Part shown: positions 28,705-37,786 of the stretch, in pieces
How positions within the stretch are numbered: the first letter of the stretch is position 1
How the letters are laid out: the number at the start of each line of letters is the position of its first letter
Origin: Paracidovorax anthurii
GTDB taxonomy: Bacteria > Pseudomonadota > Gammaproteobacteria > Burkholderiales > Burkholderiaceae_C
Reading direction: 5' to 3'
Length of the DNA stretch: 64,000 nt
Assembly: GCF_003269065.1 (NCBI RefSeq)
Contig: NZ_QLTA01000013.1
Span: 1 to 64,000 of the forward strand
Made by a program: the position numbers and the translations under genes
Notes under the pieces: model-generated
Told to the model about the DNA's origin: nothing
The model's input: the letters and a program-made list of their open reading frames with translations, nothing else
Database searches by the model: none

Positions 28705-29178
28705 TCAGTCGGCTTGGCGCTTCTTGATGGACTTCTGCTTGGGCTTGGCACGTTTGATCTGGCCCCCGGATGTCAATCGCTGATTGCCCAGCACCCGCAA
28801 TTGCTTGATTTCCGGACGAGGTCCTCCACGTTTGCTGAACTTCAGCACCTTGACGTCACGCGGCCCCGGCTTGCGGTCTTCATCTATCGTCTTGGCCTTG
28901 GGCGGCACAGGGCGCCACAGAACGATCAGCTTGCCAATGTGCTGGATCGGAGCCGCGCCCAGTTGATCGGCCAGTTGCTGGTAGATCTGTTCTCGCGCGG
29001 TGCGGTCATCGCCAAAGATGCGCACTTTGATGAGGCCATGGGCTGTCAGCGCAGCGTCGATTTCCTTTTGAACCGCTGCAGTCAGGCCATCGCTTCCGAT
29101 CAGGACCACCGGGTCCAGGTGGTGGGCGTTGGCTCGGTGTTCCCGGCGCTCTGCGGGAGTCAGTTGAATTTGGGGCAT
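28705..29178 (-). CDS. yhbY: CRS1/YhbY-domain RNA-binding protein
   Basis: 157 residues; the standard YhbY domain occupies the first about 100 ([26 protein letters not shown], with the GxxG-like [11 protein letters not shown] and [10 protein letters not shown]). The C-terminal about 55 residues form a Lys/Arg-rich tail ([26 protein letters not shown]) that is longer than in the E. coli protein. YhbY associates with the pre-50S subunit. It diverges from rlmE across only 20 bases, a conserved pairing. Confidence 0.92.
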   Translation of the reverse strand: MPQIQLTPAERREHRANAHHLDPVVLIGSDGLTAAVQKEIDAALTAHGLIKVRIFGDDRTAREQIYQQLADQLGAAPIQHIGKLIVLWRPVPPKAKTIDEDRKPGPRDVKVLKFSKRGGPRPEIKQLRVLGNQRLTSGGQIKRAKPKQKSIKKRQAD

Positions 29179-29198
29179 GGCCGTATTATCGAGGCAGG

Positions 29199-29861
29199 AT
29201 GAAAGTCAACACAAAAAGCAAGAAGGTGAACAAGGCATGGCTTAACGACCATGTCAACGACACCTATGTCAAGCTCGCCCAGAAAGAGGGCTATCGCGCT
29301 CGGGCCGCGTACAAGCTCAAGGAGATCGATGAGGTGCTCAAGCTCATCAAGCCTGGGCAAGTGGTGGTCGACCTGGGGTCTTCGCCCGGTGCCTGGAGTC
29401 AGTATCTGAGGAGGCGTTTGTCTCCGGAGGGCGCTGCGATGGGGCAGCTCAACGGAACCATCATTGCGCTGGATATATTGCCGATGGAGCCCATCGAAGG
29501 CGTGATATTTCTCCAGGGGGATTTTCGCGAGGAAGACGTGTTGGCGAGCTTGCAGGAGGCGGTGCAGGGGCGTGCTGTGGATGTGGTGGTTTCCGATATG
29601 GCACCGAATCTGTCCGGCGTGGAATCCGTGGATGCCGTGCGCATCGCCCATCTGATCGAACTCGCCGTGGATTTCGCGTTGAGCCACCTCAAGCCGGAAG
29701 GGGCCCTGGTGGTGAAGCTGTTCCACGGAAGTGGCTATGCCCAACTGGTTCAGCTTTTCAAAGAGAGCTTCCAGATGGTCAAGTCGTTGAAACCGAAAGC
29801 ATCCAGGGACAAGTCGTCCGAAACTTTCCTGGTAGGTGTCGGTGTGAAGAAAAGAGCATGA
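29199..29861 (+). CDS. rlmE: 23S rRNA 2'-O-methyltransferase RlmE (FtsJ)
   Basis: 220 residues, standard length. It methylates U2552 of 23S rRNA in the 50S subunit. Seen: [14 protein letters not shown] with the catalytic Lys, [15 protein letters not shown] for SAM binding, [11 protein letters not shown] with the catalytic Asp, and [17 protein letters not shown] and [12 protein letters not shown] completing the K-D-K-E tetrad. Start ATG 29199 overlaps no other gene; it is followed after 201 bases by ftsH, with which it is often co-transcribed. Confidence 0.97.
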   Translation: MKVNTKSKKVNKAWLNDHVNDTYVKLAQKEGYRARAAYKLKEIDEVLKLIKPGQVVVDLGSSPGAWSQYLRRRLSPEGAAMGQLNGTIIALDILPMEPIEGVIFLQGDFREEDVLASLQEAVQGRAVDVVVSDMAPNLSGVESVDAVRIAHLIELAVDFALSHLKPEGALVVKLFHGSGYAQLVQLFKESFQMVKSLKPKASRDKSSETFLVGVGVKKRA

Positions 29862-29968
29862 CATTTCCCGTCATGATGGTGAACACCGGGGAGTGGCATC
29901 GCATCTCGAGAACGTGCCTGCCTATGGTGACCATAGGCCTCGTTGGGGTAAACGGCGGGCCTCATAGG

Positions 29969-29996
29969 CTTGAAAGGCCTAAAATGCACCTCAGAT
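29969..29996 (+). promoter_or_regulatory. Candidate heat-shock (sigma-32) promoter of ftsH
   Basis: CTTGAAA (29969-29975), 13 bases, CCTCAGAT (29989-29996), a five-of-eight match to CCCCATNT. ftsH is sigma-32 dependent in E. coli. It stands about 70 bases before the TTG start. Confidence 0.35.
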
Positions 29997-30062
29997 GCGC
30001 TAGTACCTGCCACTAATGGGGTGTGGTCCGGCCGTTCTACCCATCGTTTCTGGAGCTTCGCT

Positions 30063-31985
30063 TTGAACAATCAATGGTTCTCGAAAGTTGCCGTATGGCT
30101 GGTGATAGCCATGGTGCTGTTTACGGTGTTCAAGCAGTTCGACACGCGTGCGGGCGCAGGTGCGGGCACCATCGGGTACTCCGAGTTTCTGGAGGAAGTC
30201 CGCAGCAATCGGATCAAGAGCGCCACCATTCAGGAGGGGCAGGGCGGCACGGAGATCGTCGCCACGACGTCGGATGATCGCAAGCTGCGCACCACTGCAA
30301 CCTATCTTGACCGCGGATTGGTGGGTGACCTGATCAACAACAACGTGAAGTTCGACGTCAAGCCGCGCGAAGAAGGCTCGCTGCTGATGACTCTGCTGGT
30401 CAGCTGGGGCCCCATGCTGCTGCTGATCGGGGTCTGGGTCTATTTCATGCGCCAGATGCAAGGTGGCGGAAAGGGCGGTGCCTTCAGCTTCGGCAAAAGC
30501 AAGGCGCGCATGCTTGATGAGAACAACAACACCGTGACCTTTGCCGACGTGGCTGGATGCGATGAGGCCAAGGAAGAGGTCAAGGAGGTGGTGGACTTCC
30601 TCAAGGACCCGCAGAAGTTCCAGAAGCTGGGTGGACGCATTCCCCGTGGCCTTCTGTTGGTCGGGCCGCCCGGTACGGGCAAGACCTTGCTCGCAAAGTC
30701 GATTGCGGGTGAAGCCAAAGTGCCTTTCTTCAGCATCTCCGGTTCCGATTTCGTGGAGATGTTCGTCGGGGTGGGTGCTGCGCGGGTTCGCGACATGTTC
30801 GAGAACGCCAAGAAAAATGCGCCGTGCATCATCTTCATCGATGAAATCGATGCCGTGGGCCGTCAGCGTGGCGCTGGCCTGGGGGGCGGAAATGACGAGC
30901 GTGAGCAGACGCTGAACCAGATGCTTGTCGAGATGGACGGTTTCGAAACGAATCTCGGCGTGATCGTCGTCGCCGCCACCAACCGGCCCGACATCCTGGA
31001 TGCCGCTTTGCTGCGCCCTGGCCGCTTCGACCGGCAGGTGTACGTCACGTTGCCGGATATCCGTGGCCGTGAGCAGATCCTGAATGTGCACATGCGCAAG
31101 GTGCCTGTGGGGCAGGATGTGAATGCGGCAGTCATCGCGCGTGGCACGCCGGGGATGTCCGGCGCCGATCTTGCCAACCTGTGCAATGAGGCGGCCTTGA
31201 TGGCTGCCCGGCGCAATGCGCGCACGGTCGAGATGCAGGATTTCGAAAAGGCCAAGGACAAGATCATCATGGGCCCGGAGCGCAAGAGCATGGTGATGCC
31301 GGAAGAGGAGCGCCGCAACACGGCGTACCACGAGGCCGGGCACGCTCTGATCGGCAAGTTGCTGCCCAAGTGCGATCCGGTGCACAAGGTCACCATCATC
31401 CCGCGAGGCCGCGCTCTGGGGGTGACGATGAGTCTTCCAGAGAAAGATCGCTACAGCTACGATCGGGAGTACATGCTGAACCAGATCAGCATGCTTTTCG
31501 GTGGCCGGATCGCCGAAGAGGTCTTCATGAACCAGATGACCACGGGTGCGAGCAACGATTTTGAGCGCGCGACGTCGATCGCCCGTGACATGGTGACGCG
31601 CTATGGCATGACGGAAGCGCTTGGTCCCATGGTGTATGCCGAAAACGAAGGCGAAGTGTTCCTGGGCCGCTCGGTGACCAAGACCAACAACATGAGCGAG
31701 CAGACGATGGAGAAGGTTGATGGCGAGGTGCGGCGCATCATCGACGAGCAATATGCTCTGGCCCGCAAGCTCATTGAGGACAACAGCGACAAGATGCATT
31801 CAATGGCCAAGGCCTTGCTTGAATGGGAGACGATCGACGCCGAGCAATTGGATGACATCATGGCGGGCAAGCCGCCCCGTCCTCCAAAGGACTGGACGCC
31901 GCGGACTCCATCGTCGGGAGGCGATCATCCCGGTGGTGGAACACCGGCCCCCGTGGCGACCGATCCGGCACCCACCGCTGCTTGA
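30063..31985 (+). CDS. ftsH: ATP-dependent zinc metalloprotease FtsH (TTG start)
   Basis: 640 residues when started at TTG 30063, which has GGAG seven bases upstream and yields the classic start [16 protein letters not shown]. The longer frame from 29970 adds 31 residues unlike FtsH. Seen: membrane helices at about 9-24 and 109-128, periplasmic part between, Walker A GPPGTGKT (201-208), Walker [16 protein letters not shown] with [18 protein letters not shown], and HEAGH zinc site near residue 420. It degrades unneeded membrane proteins and sigma-32, LpxC. A terminator-like tail is absent; folP follows after 147 bases. Confidence 0.97.
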   Translation: MNNQWFSKVAVWLVIAMVLFTVFKQFDTRAGAGAGTIGYSEFLEEVRSNRIKSATIQEGQGGTEIVATTSDDRKLRTTATYLDRGLVGDLINNNVKFDVKPREEGSLLMTLLVSWGPMLLLIGVWVYFMRQMQGGGKGGAFSFGKSKARMLDENNNTVTFADVAGCDEAKEEVKEVVDFLKDPQKFQKLGGRIPRGLLLVGPPGTGKTLLAKSIAGEAKVPFFSISGSDFVEMFVGVGAARVRDMFENAKKNAPCIIFIDEIDAVGRQRGAGLGGGNDEREQTLNQMLVEMDGFETNLGVIVVAATNRPDILDAALLRPGRFDRQVYVTLPDIRGREQILNVHMRKVPVGQDVNAAVIARGTPGMSGADLANLCNEAALMAARRNARTVEMQDFEKAKDKIIMGPERKSMVMPEEERRNTAYHEAGHALIGKLLPKCDPVHKVTIIPRGRALGVTMSLPEKDRYSYDREYMLNQISMLFGGRIAEEVFMNQMTTGASNDFERATSIARDMVTRYGMTEALGPMVYAENEGEVFLGRSVTKTNNMSEQTMEKVDGEVRRIIDEQYALARKLIEDNSDKMHSMAKALLEWETIDAEQLDDIMAGKPPRPPKDWTPRTPSSGGDHPGGGTPAPVATDPAPTAA

Positions 31986-32132
31986 TCCGTCCCCCTGGCC
32001 GTGGTGGCTGGGTGTGGTTTTCATCGTGGGCGACCTTGCGACAGGTCCATTCAGAAACGGGGCTTCGGCCCCGTTTTTGCGTGTTGCAGCGCATTCCAGC
32101 CAAAGTGTTCCACTCGACAAATCTCCGCTCGC

Positions 32133-32969
32133 ATGCATTGGCAAACCTCGCGCTTCCGCATCGACCTCTCGCGTCCTCGCGTCATGGGCATTCTGAATGC
32201 CACGCCGGATTCCTTTTCCGACGGAGGGCGCCATGCGTCGGTCGCTGATGTCCTGCGACATGGCGAAAATCTTTTGAGGCAGGGGGCAGACATTCTGGAC
32301 ATCGGCGGGGAGTCCACGCGGCCCGGCAGCCCGGCTGTGCCTTTGGGTGAGGAGTTGGCACGTGTCATTCCGGTGGTGAAGGAAGCCGTCGAGTGGGGTG
32401 TACCGCTCTCTGTCGACACCTATAAGCCCGAGGTGATGCGGTCGGTGCTCGATCTGGGGGCGGACATCATCAATGACGTCTGGGCCTTGCGGCAGCCGGG
32501 GGCGTTGGAGGTCGTTGCCTCGCATGGTCGTTGCGGGGTTTGCCTGATGCACATGCACCGGGATCCGCAGACCATGCAGAGTGCGCCCATGGAAGGTGAT
32601 GCTGTGGATCAGGTGCTATCTTTTCTAGAGCATTCAGCCCAGTATCTACGGCGACATGGCGTCGAAAAAGACCGGATCGTGCTCGATGGCGGAATTGGAT
32701 TCGGTAAAACGGTGGAGCAAAACTTCGCGTTGCTGGCCGGGCAGGAACGCCTGGCGGCAAACGGCTATCCGTGGCTGGCGGGCTGGTCGCGGAAGTCTTC
32801 CTTGGGGGCCGTGACGGAACTGCCGGTGGAGGATCGCCTGGTGCCCAGCATCGCGGCGGCTCTGCTGTCGGTCGAGCGTGGCGCCCGCATTGTCCGGGTG
32901 CATGATGTTCAGGAGACGGTCGCTGCGCTGCGGGTGTGGCAGGCAGCCCGCTTACCATTCGCTTCTTGA
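32133..32969 (+). CDS. folP: Dihydropteroate synthase
   Basis: 278 residues. It condenses dihydropterin pyrophosphate with p-aminobenzoate for folate, and is the sulfonamide target. Seen: [52 protein letters not shown], and [11 protein letters not shown] with GWSRKSSLG. Start ATG 32133 gives a family-like N-terminus; the longer frame from 32001 is not conserved. The codons around 32611-32631 contain a GCTATC..TAGAGC palindrome. glmM begins 38 bases after, as in E. coli. Confidence 0.96.
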   Translation: MHWQTSRFRIDLSRPRVMGILNATPDSFSDGGRHASVADVLRHGENLLRQGADILDIGGESTRPGSPAVPLGEELARVIPVVKEAVEWGVPLSVDTYKPEVMRSVLDLGADIINDVWALRQPGALEVVASHGRCGVCLMHMHRDPQTMQSAPMEGDAVDQVLSFLEHSAQYLRRHGVEKDRIVLDGGIGFGKTVEQNFALLAGQERLAANGYPWLAGWSRKSSLGAVTELPVEDRLVPSIAAALLSVERGARIVRVHDVQETVAALRVWQAARLPFAS

Positions 32970-33007
32970 TGCCCATCGGGCCCAGATGCCAAACAGGAGA
33001 AAAACAG

Positions 33008-34342
33008 ATGGCACGAAATTACTTCGGCACAGACGGTATTCGAGGCACGGTGGGCCAGGCGCCCATCACGCCAGACTTCGTGTTGCGGCTGGCCCATGCC
33101 GTGGGACGGGTGTTGCGGCGCACAGAGGAGCGCCCGACCGTTCTCATCGGAAAGGACACGCGTATTTCCGGCTATATGCTGGAGAGCGCGTTGGAGTCGG
33201 GCTTCAATTCCGCAGGGGTGGATGTCGTGCTGCTGGGCCCCTTGCCCACGCCGGGCGTGGCGTATCTGACCCGGGCGCAGCGGGCCAGCCTGGGCGTCGT
33301 CATCAGTGCGAGCCATAACGCCTATCCAGACAACGGCATCAAGTTCTTCAGTGCCCAAGGCACGAAGTTACCCGATGAGTGGGAGTTGGCGGTGGAGGCC
33401 GCGCTGGATGAGGCACCTGCCTGGGCGGACTCCGCTTCTCTGGGCAAGGCGCGGCGACTGGAAGACGCGGCCGGGCGGTACATCGAATTCTGCAAGAGCA
33501 CCTTTTCCCAGGACCTGACGCTCAAAGGGCTGAAGATCGTGGTGGATGCCGCGCACGGTGCGGCCTACCACATTGCTCCCAAGGTATTCCATGAGTTGGG
33601 TGCGGAGGTGCTTGCGATCGGCTGTTCTCCGGACGGGCTCAACATCAATCACCAGGTGGGGGCAACCCATCCGGACGCACTGGTGCGTGCCGTGCGGGCG
33701 AACCGGGCCGATTACGGCGTTGCGCTGGATGGCGATGCGGACCGGCTGCAGATGGTGGATGCCGCTGGCAGACTCTACAACGGCGATGAGTTGCTGTACC
33801 TCATGGCGTCCGATCGGATTGCCCGCGGCGAACCACTGCCCGGCGTCGTGGGGACCTTGATGACGAACATGGCCGTGGAGCTTGCGCTCAAGGCCCAGGG
33901 TGTCGAGCTCGTCCGCGCCAAGGTGGGAGACCGTTATGTGCTGGAAGAGCTTGCACGCCGTCGCTGGCTGCTGGGGGGCGAGGGGTCGGGCCATCTGTTG
34001 GCGCTGGATCGACACACCACGGGGGATGGGTTGATCAGTGCGCTGCAGGTTCTGCAGGCCTGCGTGCGCAGCGGCCGCAGCCTGTCGCAGATGCTGGAGC
34101 GCTTGCGCCTTTTCCCGCAGGTCCTGGTCAACGTGCGCCTGGCTTCGGGGCAGGACTGGAAGACCAACACGGCGCTCGACCAGGCCATGCGCTCTGTGGA
34201 GTCTGCTCTGGCGGGGGAGGGGCGGGTTCTCGTGCGGGCCAGCGGCACGGAGCCGCTGCTGCGCGTGATGGTGGAAACCAGCGACCCGGATCGGGCCAGC
34301 CATTTTGCGAATCAACTGGCCGATGCGGCCCGCGCAAGTTAG
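33008..34342 (+). CDS. glmM: Phosphoglucosamine mutase
   Basis: 444 residues, typical. It turns glucosamine-6-phosphate into glucosamine-1-phosphate for cell wall UDP-GlcNAc. Seen: [25 protein letters not shown], the phosphoserine loop [16 protein letters not shown] (Ser102), the metal site [13 protein letters not shown], sugar loop GGEGSGHL, and the C-terminal phosphate-binding [12 protein letters not shown]. The ribosome site AGGAGAAA precedes ATG 33008. A diguanylate protein lies convergent to it. Confidence 0.98.
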   Translation: MARNYFGTDGIRGTVGQAPITPDFVLRLAHAVGRVLRRTEERPTVLIGKDTRISGYMLESALESGFNSAGVDVVLLGPLPTPGVAYLTRAQRASLGVVISASHNAYPDNGIKFFSAQGTKLPDEWELAVEAALDEAPAWADSASLGKARRLEDAAGRYIEFCKSTFSQDLTLKGLKIVVDAAHGAAYHIAPKVFHELGAEVLAIGCSPDGLNINHQVGATHPDALVRAVRANRADYGVALDGDADRLQMVDAAGRLYNGDELLYLMASDRIARGEPLPGVVGTLMTNMAVELALKAQGVELVRAKVGDRYVLEELARRRWLLGGEGSGHLLALDRHTTGDGLISALQVLQACVRSGRSLSQMLERLRLFPQVLVNVRLASGQDWKTNTALDQAMRSVESALAGEGRVLVRASGTEPLLRVMVETSDPDRASHFANQLADAARAS

Positions 34343-34376
34343 GTCCTAGGCTTGGGGTGCGTTGACTGCATGCCCG

Positions 34377-36614
34377 TCAGTGGCCGGTGGGTAGCCGACG
34401 GTTTTGTATCAGAGGGGTGATTTCCTGTACGGACAAGGGGCGGCTGAAGTAGTAGCCCTGGGCCTCGTCACAACCTTGCTCTCGCAGGTAATTCAACTGT
34501 TCTGCGGTTTCCACACCTTCCGCCGTAGTGCGGATTCCCAGGGCCTGCGCCATGCGGATGATGGCGCTGACAATGGCGCGGTCGTTGTTGTCCGCTCCCA
34601 GGTCGCGGACGAATGATTGATCGATCTTGAGCTTGTAGATCTGGAATCGCTTCAGCTGGCTGAGCGATGAATAGCCCGTGCCAAAGTCGTCCATCGACAT
34701 CCGGACGCCGCGTGCGTGCAACTGGTCCATGGTTGCGATGGCTGAGCGCGGATCGTCCACCGCAACGCCTTCCGTCAGTTCGAGTTCCAGGCGATTGGGA
34801 CGCAGTTCGGTGTCATCCAGAATGCGGCTCACCAATTCCGGCAGTTGGGGCTGGCGGAACTGCAGCGCGGAGAGATTCACGGCGACAGCCAGCCAATCCA
34901 GGCCCATGCCATGCCAAGCCTGCAATTGCGCGAGGGCCGTGCGCATGACCCACTCTCCGATCTGCAGGATCTGGCCACTGTCCTCGGCGATCGGAATGAA
35001 CTCGGCGGGAGAGATGGAGCCCAGTTCCGGGTGTTCCCAGCGCAGAAGGGCTTCCACGCTCCGAATCTCGCCCGTGGCGATGGTGATCTGCGGCTGGTAA
35101 TGCAGGTGAAGCTGGCCGCGCTCCAGGGCGCGGCGCAGGGCATTTTCCAGCAGCAGTGCCCGTACCGACTGCGCCTGCATTTCCGGCGTGAAGAAGCGGT
35201 AGGTATTGCGGCCATCGAGCTTGGCGCGATACATGGCCACATCCGCAGACTGGGTCAGCGTATCGAAATCCGTGCCATCGCTGGGGAAGAGGGCGATGCC
35301 CATGGACGGCGCCATGGTGAGTTCATGGTGGCCGATCTGGTACGGCTGGCGCGATGCTTCCTGCAGCTTGGCCGCAACGCGGGCGGCGCCATGGGCATTT
35401 GCGCCAGGCAGCAACAGAATGAATTCATCGCCGCCAAGGCGCGAGACCGTGTCCCGGTCGCGTACCACGGCCCGAAGGCGCTTGGCGATTTCCACCAGCA
35501 GCGCATCTCCGACCCGGTGGCCCAGTGAGTCATTGACATGCTTGAAGTGGTCGAGATCGAGGAAAACCACGGCCAGCGGTGTGCTGTTTTCCTGTGCAAT
35601 GCGGATGGCGTGCTGGGCGCGCTCGGCCAGAAGCGTGCGGTTGGGCAGCCCGGTCAGCGGGTCGTAATGGGCCAGCCAGTAGATGCGTTCCTGGTCATGC
35701 TTGCGATCATTGATCTCGCGGTGCAGGTTTTCCACGGTTTCACTGAGCTGGCGTGTCCGCTCATGCACTTGGCTTTCCAGTTCGCTGTGCATGCGGGCCA
35801 GTTCGGCCTGGGCTTTGCGTTGCTCGCTAACGTCGAGTGCGATGAGGATCGATCCGTGCTCTGGATGCGTGGGATCCTGGGCCTTGCTGCGAACTTCGCA
35901 GACAACAGGGCGGCCATTTTTGGCGCGAAGCACCATTTCTCCCGTGAAGGCGGCGCCACTGATGGGAGGGGTGTAGCAGCGGTGCTCCGCATCTTCCCAG
36001 TCTTCATCACTGAAGTGCCATTGCCGGGTTGAACTCTCCGCAAGCTCGCCTGCCTGATAACCCAGCATGTGCTCGAAATGGCGATTGCAGCGGGTCAGGC
36101 GCCGATTGCGCACGAATGCGATTCCCACCATCGCATTGTCGAAAAGCGCTTGCTTCTCTCGAACGACGGCATGCAGCTGAGTCTGGGCATGGCGCTGCTC
36201 GTCGATGTCGTCCACGATCCAGATGGAGCCTTCGGAGGTGTCCCGGGGGTTGATGAGCCGCCCTGTCAGGCTGCCCCAGAAGAGCCGGCCGTTCTTTCGG
36301 CGCATCTGGCATTCGCAGCGATAGGTGTGCCCCTTGGACAACACAGGGTAGGCATTTCGGCCCAATTCCCGGAAGGCCTCCAGTGTCGGGTACAGGCTCT
36401 GGCTGCTCTGGCCCGTGGCTTCCGATGTCGTGGCGTAGCCGAAGATTTCAGCGTAGCGCTGATTGCAGCGCACCACTTCACGCTGGCGGATGAAGACGAT
36501 CCCGACGCCTGCGCTGTCCAGAATCGTCTGCTGCTCTCGCAGCAGGCGCTCAAGAACGGTAATGGGGGGCATCCCCGGTACGAGCAATTCCCGGGCATCG
36601 ATCGTAGAGGGCAT
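34377..36614 (-). CDS. PAS-PAS-GGDEF-EAL cyclic di-GMP protein
   Basis: 745 residues, cytoplasmic. Seen in order: a first PAS (about 25-145, with FGYATTSEATG), a second PAS (about 150-290, LGYQAGELAESS), a short coiled coil (AELARMHSELESQVHERTRQL), a GGDEF domain with intact RLGGDEFILLL (about 393-400) and an EAL domain with SVEALLRWEHPELG and MDDFGTGYSSL, SFV and TTAEGVET. Both active sites look complete, so it could make or degrade cyclic di-GMP. ATG 36614 was chosen; the longer frame adds 35 residues with no PAS content. It is convergent with glmM. Confidence 0.9.
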   Translation of the reverse strand: MPSTIDARELLVPGMPPITVLERLLREQQTILDSAGVGIVFIRQREVVRCNQRYAEIFGYATTSEATGQSSQSLYPTLEAFRELGRNAYPVLSKGHTYRCECQMRRKNGRLFWGSLTGRLINPRDTSEGSIWIVDDIDEQRHAQTQLHAVVREKQALFDNAMVGIAFVRNRRLTRCNRHFEHMLGYQAGELAESSTRQWHFSDEDWEDAEHRCYTPPISGAAFTGEMVLRAKNGRPVVCEVRSKAQDPTHPEHGSILIALDVSEQRKAQAELARMHSELESQVHERTRQLSETVENLHREINDRKHDQERIYWLAHYDPLTGLPNRTLLAERAQHAIRIAQENSTPLAVVFLDLDHFKHVNDSLGHRVGDALLVEIAKRLRAVVRDRDTVSRLGGDEFILLLPGANAHGAARVAAKLQEASRQPYQIGHHELTMAPSMGIALFPSDGTDFDTLTQSADVAMYRAKLDGRNTYRFFTPEMQAQSVRALLLENALRRALERGQLHLHYQPQITIATGEIRSVEALLRWEHPELGSISPAEFIPIAEDSGQILQIGEWVMRTALAQLQAWHGMGLDWLAVAVNLSALQFRQPQLPELVSRILDDTELRPNRLELELTEGVAVDDPRSAIATMDQLHARGVRMSMDDFGTGYSSLSQLKRFQIYKLKIDQSFVRDLGADNNDRAIVSAIIRMAQALGIRTTAEGVETAEQLNYLREQGCDEAQGYYFSRPLSVQEITPLIQNRRLPTGH

Positions 36615-36743
36615 GAAAAGGGGTGAGGGTCCGGCACCGGTGTGAAGGCGGGCGACAAAGTGTATCAGTCGATGGGCCTGGGCACGTCCTCGTGTATGTC
36701 GTGAATTCCCGGAGGGCAAGGTCGCTGGTGTTCCGGAGCATGC

Positions 36744-36761
36744 GTGTCATGAATTCGCCAT
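36744..36761. promoter_or_regulatory. Weak Pho-box-like site upstream of the acyltransferase
   Basis: GTGTCAT (36744-36750), four bases, TCGCCAT (36755-36761). The first half is near CTGTCAT; the second matches in about four of seven. It is much weaker than the boxes before ppk1 and pstS. Confidence 0.25.
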
Positions 36762-36810
36762 GAGTGCGACTTGGGTATGTCATCCGTCCTTGCGAAAGTG
36801 CCGCCCAGCC

Positions 36811-36838
36811 GTGTGATTGATCTTGATACGAATCACAC
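36811..36838. promoter_or_regulatory. Inverted repeat GTGTGATT-N12-AATCACAC
   Basis: Eight-base arms (36811-36818 and 36831-36838) are exact, with 12 bases between. It lies about 30 bases before the acyltransferase start, at the place of a -10/start region, so it could be a repressor site. Regulator unknown. Confidence 0.45.
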
Positions 36839-36866
36839 ATGACTTAACGATTTGCTGGAGGACCTC

Positions 36867-37712
36867 GTGAGCGATCTGCCTGTTCCCACCCTGCCTTTGT
36901 CTCCCGATGTGCTTTTTCGGGGGTCTCTTCATCGCCAAGATCGCACGGAAATCCTGGAAACCCGGCAAGAAAGAAGCGCGGCCCACCGGATCGAGGTGGC
37001 TTGGGCGCGTGATGCTGCTGAAGTCCGGGAGGCGCAGAGACTGAGGTACCAGGTATTCGCTGGCGAGATGGGGGCCCGGCTCCACTCAGACGTGGCGGGG
37101 CATGATGTGGATGCGTTCGATGTTTATTGTGAGCATCTACTTGTCCGGGATGCGGAGACTCGCATGGTCATCGGCACTTATTGGGTACTGACACCCGCGC
37201 AAGCGCAGCGTGCGGGAGGACTCTACAGCGACACGGAGTTCGATCTCTCCCGTCTGGGGCATCTGCGTGGCCGCATGGTGGAACTGGGGCGCAGCTGCGT
37301 CCATCCCGAGCATCGCCACGGTGGCGTGATCATGGCATTGTGGGGCGCATTGGCAGATTTCATGGTGAGCAATCAGCTGGACACCATGATCGGCTGCGCC
37401 AGCATCCCGATGATGCACAACGGCGTGCTGGGCGGCAGCGCGGCGGCCAGCATCTGGAATCAATTGAAGGTCACCCATCTGACTGCAGCTGAATACCAAG
37501 TCCAGCCGCGCCTTCCTCTGCCGGTCGAACAACTGGATGGTTCGCTTTCCGTGGAGCCCCCGGCACTCATCAAGGGTTATCTTCGCCTTGGGGCTCGGGT
37601 TCTGGGTGCTCCGGCCTGGGATCCGGATTTCAATACCGCTGACTTGCCCATGCTGATGCGGATCGACGAGCTTCCGCCCCGTTATCGCAAGCACTTTCTT
37701 GGTGGGCGGTGA
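36867..37712 (+). CDS. OlsB-like N-acyltransferase (GNAT fold)
   Basis: 281 residues. Seen: EVREAQRLRYQVFAGEMGARL, the OlsB hallmark, the acyl-pocket stretch LGRSCVHPEHRHGG, and the C-terminal ALIKGYLRLGARVLGAPAWDPDFNTADLPMLM, the typical closing motif of the acyl-ACP:ornithine acyltransferase group. OlsB joins a 3-hydroxyacyl chain to ornithine, the first step of phosphate-free ornithine lipid. GTG 36867 is six bases after GGAG, which decides it over the TTG at 36852. No olsA-type acyltransferase stands next to it. Its nearness to ppk1 and pst fits phosphate starvation, but the Pho box here is weak. Confidence 0.72.
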   Translation: MSDLPVPTLPLSPDVLFRGSLHRQDRTEILETRQERSAAHRIEVAWARDAAEVREAQRLRYQVFAGEMGARLHSDVAGHDVDAFDVYCEHLLVRDAETRMVIGTYWVLTPAQAQRAGGLYSDTEFDLSRLGHLRGRMVELGRSCVHPEHRHGGVIMALWGALADFMVSNQLDTMIGCASIPMMHNGVLGGSAAASIWNQLKVTHLTAAEYQVQPRLPLPVEQLDGSLSVEPPALIKGYLRLGARVLGAPAWDPDFNTADLPMLMRIDELPPRYRKHFLGGR

Positions 37713-37768
37713 CAGTCGCTGCTCTATTAATGACGTGTTGGCCACTCATACGTGACACCCCCATCGGT

Positions 37769-37786
37769 ATGTCATTAAATTGTCAT
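37769..37786 (+). promoter_or_regulatory. Pho box of ppk1, overlapping its longest start
   Basis: Two TGTCAT repeats 11 bases apart (37770-37775 and 37781-37786) as ATGTCATTAAATTGTCAT, matching CTGTCATAAAACTGTCAT in 15 of 18. A -10-like AATACT follows at 37797-37802, the expected spacing for a PhoB-activated promoter. The ATG at 37785 lies inside the box. Confidence 0.75.

Noticed and set aside
30000-31799. 599-codon open frame antisense to ftsH
   Set aside because: Same kind of shadow; ftsH has every motif and the antisense protein resembles nothing.
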